Translations under genes and position numbers: made by a program | Assembly (NCBI GenBank): GCA_030632035.1 | Contig: DAOVJZ010000064.1 | Location: 1 to 8,042 of the forward strand | Source of the DNA: Granulosicoccaceae bacterium | GTDB taxonomy: Bacteria; Pseudomonadota; Gammaproteobacteria; DAOVJZ01 | DNA: 8,042 nt | Direction: 5' to 3' | The notes under the pieces: model-generated | The model's input: the letters and a program-made list of their open reading frames with translations, nothing else | Databases searched by the model: none | Told to the model about the DNA's origin: nothing | Shown: piece after piece, positions 6,002 to 8,042 of the stretch | Position numbering within the stretch: position 1 is the stretch's first letter | Layout of the letters: every line of letters starts with the position of its first letter

Positions 6002-6346
6002 ATGCATGATATCCCACTCAGAATTGCCGATGTTTTACTGGAAGTCGAAGCCAATCTTCGTACCAGTGGAAAATGGGGCAATGAACAACCTTCGGACAAT
6101 GAGCTGGCCAGTGATCAGCCTTTTTGTCTGGATACGCTCGCGTTCGAACAATGGTTGCAGTGGATATTCCTGCCACGCATGAAAGAGATTCTGGAACAGC
6201 AACATCCATTGCCGATGAAGAGCGGGATCTATGAATATGCGGAAGATTGTCTTTACGGGAAAGATATAAAAGCAAATGATTTGCTGATACTTATCAAACG
6301 TTTTGATGATCTGATCTCGATTCAATCAGGTGTGGTTCGTCACTGA
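6002..6346 (+). CDS. yqcC: YqcC family protein (DUF446)
   Basis: A 114-residue soluble protein that aligns by eye with E. coli YqcC (109 aa). The shared core is QPFCLDTL at 39-46 and QWLQWIFLPRM at 50-60, matching the E. coli QPFFMDTM and EWLQWVLIPRM blocks, followed by PLPMKSGI (69-76). The fold is probably all-helical. No biochemical function is established for the family; in enterobacteria the gene sits next to the tRNA pseudouridine synthase truC, but no such neighbour occurs here. The ATG at 6002 is chosen because it gives the family N-terminus and no other in-frame start is close. There is no Shine-Dalgarno at a useful distance, and a -10 box ends only 6 nt before the ATG, so the mRNA may be leaderless. 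Confidence 0.88.
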   Translation: MHDIPLRIADVLLEVEANLRTSGKWGNEQPSDNELASDQPFCLDTLAFEQWLQWIFLPRMKEILEQQHPLPMKSGIYEYAEDCLYGKDIKANDLLILIKRFDDLISIQSGVVRH

Positions 6347-6351
6347 TATCC

Positions 6352-6421
6352 AGGTTATTCCATTAGCTAAACTGTGGTTTATTTCTAATAACCTTATTTA
6401 CAGAAGTTAAATCAGGTTATT
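6352..6421. repeat. Three copies of AGGTTATT upstream of the channel gene
   Basis: The octamer occurs at 6352-6359 (direct), 6387-6394 (inverted, AATAACCT) and 6414-6421 (direct) inside the 97-nt gap 6347-6443. The second and third copies can also form a 7- to 8-bp stem with a loop of about 20 nt. The pattern looks like a multi-site operator for the downstream gene, but no regulator is recognised. Confidence 0.42.
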
Positions 6422-6422
6422 T

Positions 6423-6451
6423 GGTAACGCTGTATTATTTAATATGTTACC
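6423..6451 (+). promoter_or_regulatory. Inverted repeat overlapping the channel gene start codon
   Basis: GGTAAC (6423-6428) can pair with GTTACC (6446-6451). The ATG is at 6444-6446, so a hairpin would place the start codon at the stem edge. There is no obvious Shine-Dalgarno before this ATG. A role in translation control or as an operator half-site pair is inference; the stem is short. Confidence 0.25.
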
Positions 6452-7466
6452 GAAACCTACAGACACAACCAAACCTTTCCCCGATATAGCTTCTGTAGCT
6501 AACCCTCGGTCATGCCAGTTCAGATATCCGGATAGCACTTTATGCAGTAATGAAATTGAAGAAGATGAATTTTGTAAGTGGCATGATAATGAACAGGCAT
6601 TAATTGATCCTGCCCTGAAATTAAATTTACAAGCACATGCCAAAAAAGTATCGGTTATGCGTAACTATCAACTGGCCAGTGCCGACCTTAGCGGGATTGA
6701 TCTGATCAAGCATGGAGACAGAAATGGTTATCGTTTGATTAATTCAGACTTGTATCGTGCAAACATGAGCTATTCACATTTGTTTAAACTGGATTTGTCG
6801 GGTAGTTCGCTTATGAAAGCGAACCTGAAGGGGGCGAATCTCAATCATGCTGTTTTGAAAAATACGAATTTACTCGGCACACGTTTTGAAAACACCAGTC
6901 TGGATGGCGTTGTCTGGGGTGATAAGGTATTGCAGGAATCACGGGCAGAATTGACGACAGATAAAGATGAAAAGCAGCAGCTCTATCATGAAGCAGAAGA
7001 TGTTTATCGTAATTTGCGGATTGCGCATGATAACCAGGGTTATTCACATACAGCCGGTATTTTTTTCAGGCGTGAAATGATTATGCGACGTCATCAATTG
7101 CCCTTGCTTTCATTCAAGCGACTTGCTTCCAAATTGATTGATATGTTTACAGGTTATGGTGAGCAGCCAGCTAAAATTATTGTTTTCTCGATTTCAACGA
7201 TCCTTTTGTTTGCCTTCATGTATGCGATTATGGGGGTCAGTGCCAGTAATGAAGTTATTCAGTTTGATTTACAGGCTGATGCCTCATCCAATGCAATAAG
7301 TTTTCTTAATTGTTTGTATTACAGCGTTGTGACTTTCACAACATTAGGTTATGGCGATATTGTTCCTCTGGCATTCACTCGCTTTCTTGCTGCTAGCGAG
7401 GCATTCATAGGTGCATTTGCGATGGCCTTGTTTGTGGTTATTGTGGCCAAGAAAACTTCGCGTTAG
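6444..7466 (+). CDS. Pentapeptide-repeat potassium-channel-like protein with Cys3His N-terminus
   Basis: A 340-residue membrane protein with four parts. First, a cysteine/histidine cluster Cys24-x9-Cys34-x9-Cys44-x2-His47, which looks like a zinc site. Second, pentapeptide repeats at about 76-155, with A(D/N)LxG units such as ADLSG, LDLSG, ANLKG, ANLNH and TNLLG, expected to fold as a quadrilateral beta helix. Third, a charged helical linker at about 170-215 (EAEDVYRNLRIAHD, then FFRREMIMRR), conserved in related channel proteins as I recall. Fourth, an ion-channel-2 module: TM1 about 244-264, pore helix 287-298, K+ filter TTLGYGD 299-305 and TM2 about 314-335, ending KKTSR. One pore loop per chain implies a homotetramer. 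The soluble part should be cytoplasmic. The ATG at 6444 keeps the cluster; no good ribosome binding site is seen. The channel assignment is strong; ligand and physiological role are unknown. Confidence 0.9.
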   Translation: MLPKPTDTTKPFPDIASVANPRSCQFRYPDSTLCSNEIEEDEFCKWHDNEQALIDPALKLNLQAHAKKVSVMRNYQLASADLSGIDLIKHGDRNGYRLINSDLYRANMSYSHLFKLDLSGSSLMKANLKGANLNHAVLKNTNLLGTRFENTSLDGVVWGDKVLQESRAELTTDKDEKQQLYHEAEDVYRNLRIAHDNQGYSHTAGIFFRREMIMRRHQLPLLSFKRLASKLIDMFTGYGEQPAKIIVFSISTILLFAFMYAIMGVSASNEVIQFDLQADASSNAISFLNCLYYSVVTFTTLGYGDIVPLAFTRFLAASEAFIGAFAMALFVVIVAKKTSR

Positions 7467-7487
7467 TTTTATTCCCTGATTTTTTTT
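7452..7487 (+). terminator. Weak hairpin over the channel gene stop codon
   Basis: AAAACT (7452-7457) pairs with AGTTTT (7465-7470) across the stop codon, and a run of eight T residues occurs at 7480-7487, inside the end of the convergent gene. This is the only terminator-like structure at this convergent junction, and the stem is AT-rich and short. Confidence 0.22.
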
Positions 7488-8042
7488 GCCCAGCTGTGTG
7501 CTTTTTCCAGAATATTTCTTATGTTTAATGTGGTGAGGGTTCTGTTTTTTAACAGATGTTTGCCTGCTACCCATACATCGGTCACATTCTCACGACCGGC
7601 GGAATACACTATTTGCGAAACCGGGTTATAAAGTGGCTGGGTTTCGATGTTGTCCAGATGGATTGCGGTAATGTCGGCGGCTTTGCCTTTTACTAGTGAA
7701 CCAATGTCACTATCCAGCCCCATAGCCCTGGCACCATTGAGTGTTGCCATTTTCAATGTCTGGAATGCATTCAGCGCGCCGGCGTTATCGGCCACGGTTT
7801 TGGCGAGTAGGGCAGCGGTTTTCATTTCACCTAACATATCGAGATCATTGTTACTGGCATTGCTATCGGTACCCAATGCAACATTGATGCCGGCATCAAT
7901 GAGTTTTTGAACTGGGCAATAACCGCTGGCCAGTTTCAGGTTGGATTCAGGGCAATGAACCACGTGTGCTCCACTTTCCGTGAGGAGTTCGATTTCATTA
8001 TCATTTAACTGCGTCATGTGCACGGCCATCATGCGTGGTGTA
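7469..8042 (-). CDS. mtaD: MtaD-type deaminase, TRZ/ATZ amidohydrolase (N-terminus off window)
   Basis: This is the C-terminal part, about 190 residues, of a family that is usually near 440. It resembles 5-methylthioadenosine/S-adenosylhomocysteine deaminase, a cytoplasmic metal enzyme that converts MTA or SAH to the inosine forms plus ammonia in methionine-salvage and SAH recycling. Reading enters at the right edge as TPRMMAVHMTQL. AVHMT carries the active-site histidine, HCPESNLKLASG follows, and GTDSNASNNDLDMLGEM holds the metal-binding Asp of the barrel. GSLVKGKAADITAIHL and VWVAGKHLL are the typical C-terminal beta-sandwich elements. The N-terminal HxH and HxxE metal motifs are off window. 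The ATG at 8032 is internal: the frame stays open to the edge and matches the family upstream. Other TRZ/ATZ members (guanine or chlorohydrolases) are possible, but HCPESNLKLASG strongly favours MtaD. Confidence 0.88.
   Translation of the reverse strand, partial: TPRMMAVHMTQLNDNEIELLTESGAHVVHCPESNLKLASGYCPVQKLIDAGINVALGTDSNASNNDLDMLGEMKTAALLAKTVADNAGALNAFQTLKMATLNGARAMGLDSDIGSLVKGKAADITAIHLDNIETQPLYNPVSQIVYSAGRENVTDVWVAGKHLLKNRTLTTLNIRNILEKAHSWAKKIRE

Noticed and set aside
5886..6182. Plus-strand open frame starting upstream of yqcC
   Set aside because: It overlaps yqcC in another frame, shows no family resemblance, and covers the likely promoter region; the yqcC frame carries the conserved motifs.
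6002..6346. Small toxin or antitoxin gene next to the channel gene
   Set aside because: The size and position invite the idea, but the QPFCLDTL and QWLQWIFLPRM blocks identify it as a YqcC-family protein, and it lacks toxin-antitoxin features.
7469..8032. Taking the ATG at 8032 as a genuine gene start for a 187-aa protein
   Set aside because: The frame stays open to the window edge, the upstream residues TPR match the family, and essential N-terminal metal-binding motifs would be missing. The gene is simply cut by the edge.

Overview
The window looks like ordinary chromosome of a gammaproteobacterium with modest GC content (low-to-mid 40s % by eye). The evidence is a YqcC-family protein, a proteobacterial-type RhlE helicase, an EF-G of the 'EF-G 2' type known from Vibrio, Shewanella and similar genera, and an MtaD-type deaminase. 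The genus cannot be fixed from the sequence. I see no mobile element, CRISPR array, rRNA or tRNA.

Layout, left to right. (1) 1-932, minus: the first 310 residues of an RhlE-type DEAD-box RNA helicase, whose C-terminus lies off the left edge. (2) 933-1273: a 341-nt divergent control region. (3) 1274-1474, plus: a 66-aa cold-shock protein, followed by a near-ideal intrinsic terminator and, 22 nt beyond its T tract, an 89-aa single-RRM RNA-binding protein (1558-1827). Helicase, cold-shock chaperone and RRM protein together form a small RNA-remodelling, probably cold-adaptation, neighbourhood. (4) 1970-3552, plus: a tight three-gene unit made of a four-helix membrane protein of unknown function, an unrecognised soluble helical protein, and a VTT/DedA-superfamily (TVP38/TMEM64-like) membrane protein. 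The second gene starts with GTG and the third with TTG. (5) 3604-3634: a strong, symmetric terminator between convergent units. (6) 3653-5737, minus: a complete elongation factor G of the EF-G 2 type, alone and outside a str operon, with an rRNA-P1-like -10/discriminator upstream. (7) 6002-6346, plus: a YqcC-family protein whose predicted transcript may be leaderless. (8) 6444-7466, plus: the most unusual gene, which joins an N-terminal Cys3His cluster, pentapeptide repeats, a linker domain and a two-helix potassium-channel pore with a TTLGYGD filter. (9) 7469-8042, minus: the C-terminal part of an MtaD-type amidohydrolase, convergent with the channel gene across only 2 nt.

The observations most worth following are the Cys3His-pentapeptide-channel protein with a thrice-repeated octamer upstream; the cold-shock gene / terminator / RRM gene order, which suggests control by antitermination; and the uncharacterised three-gene membrane unit.
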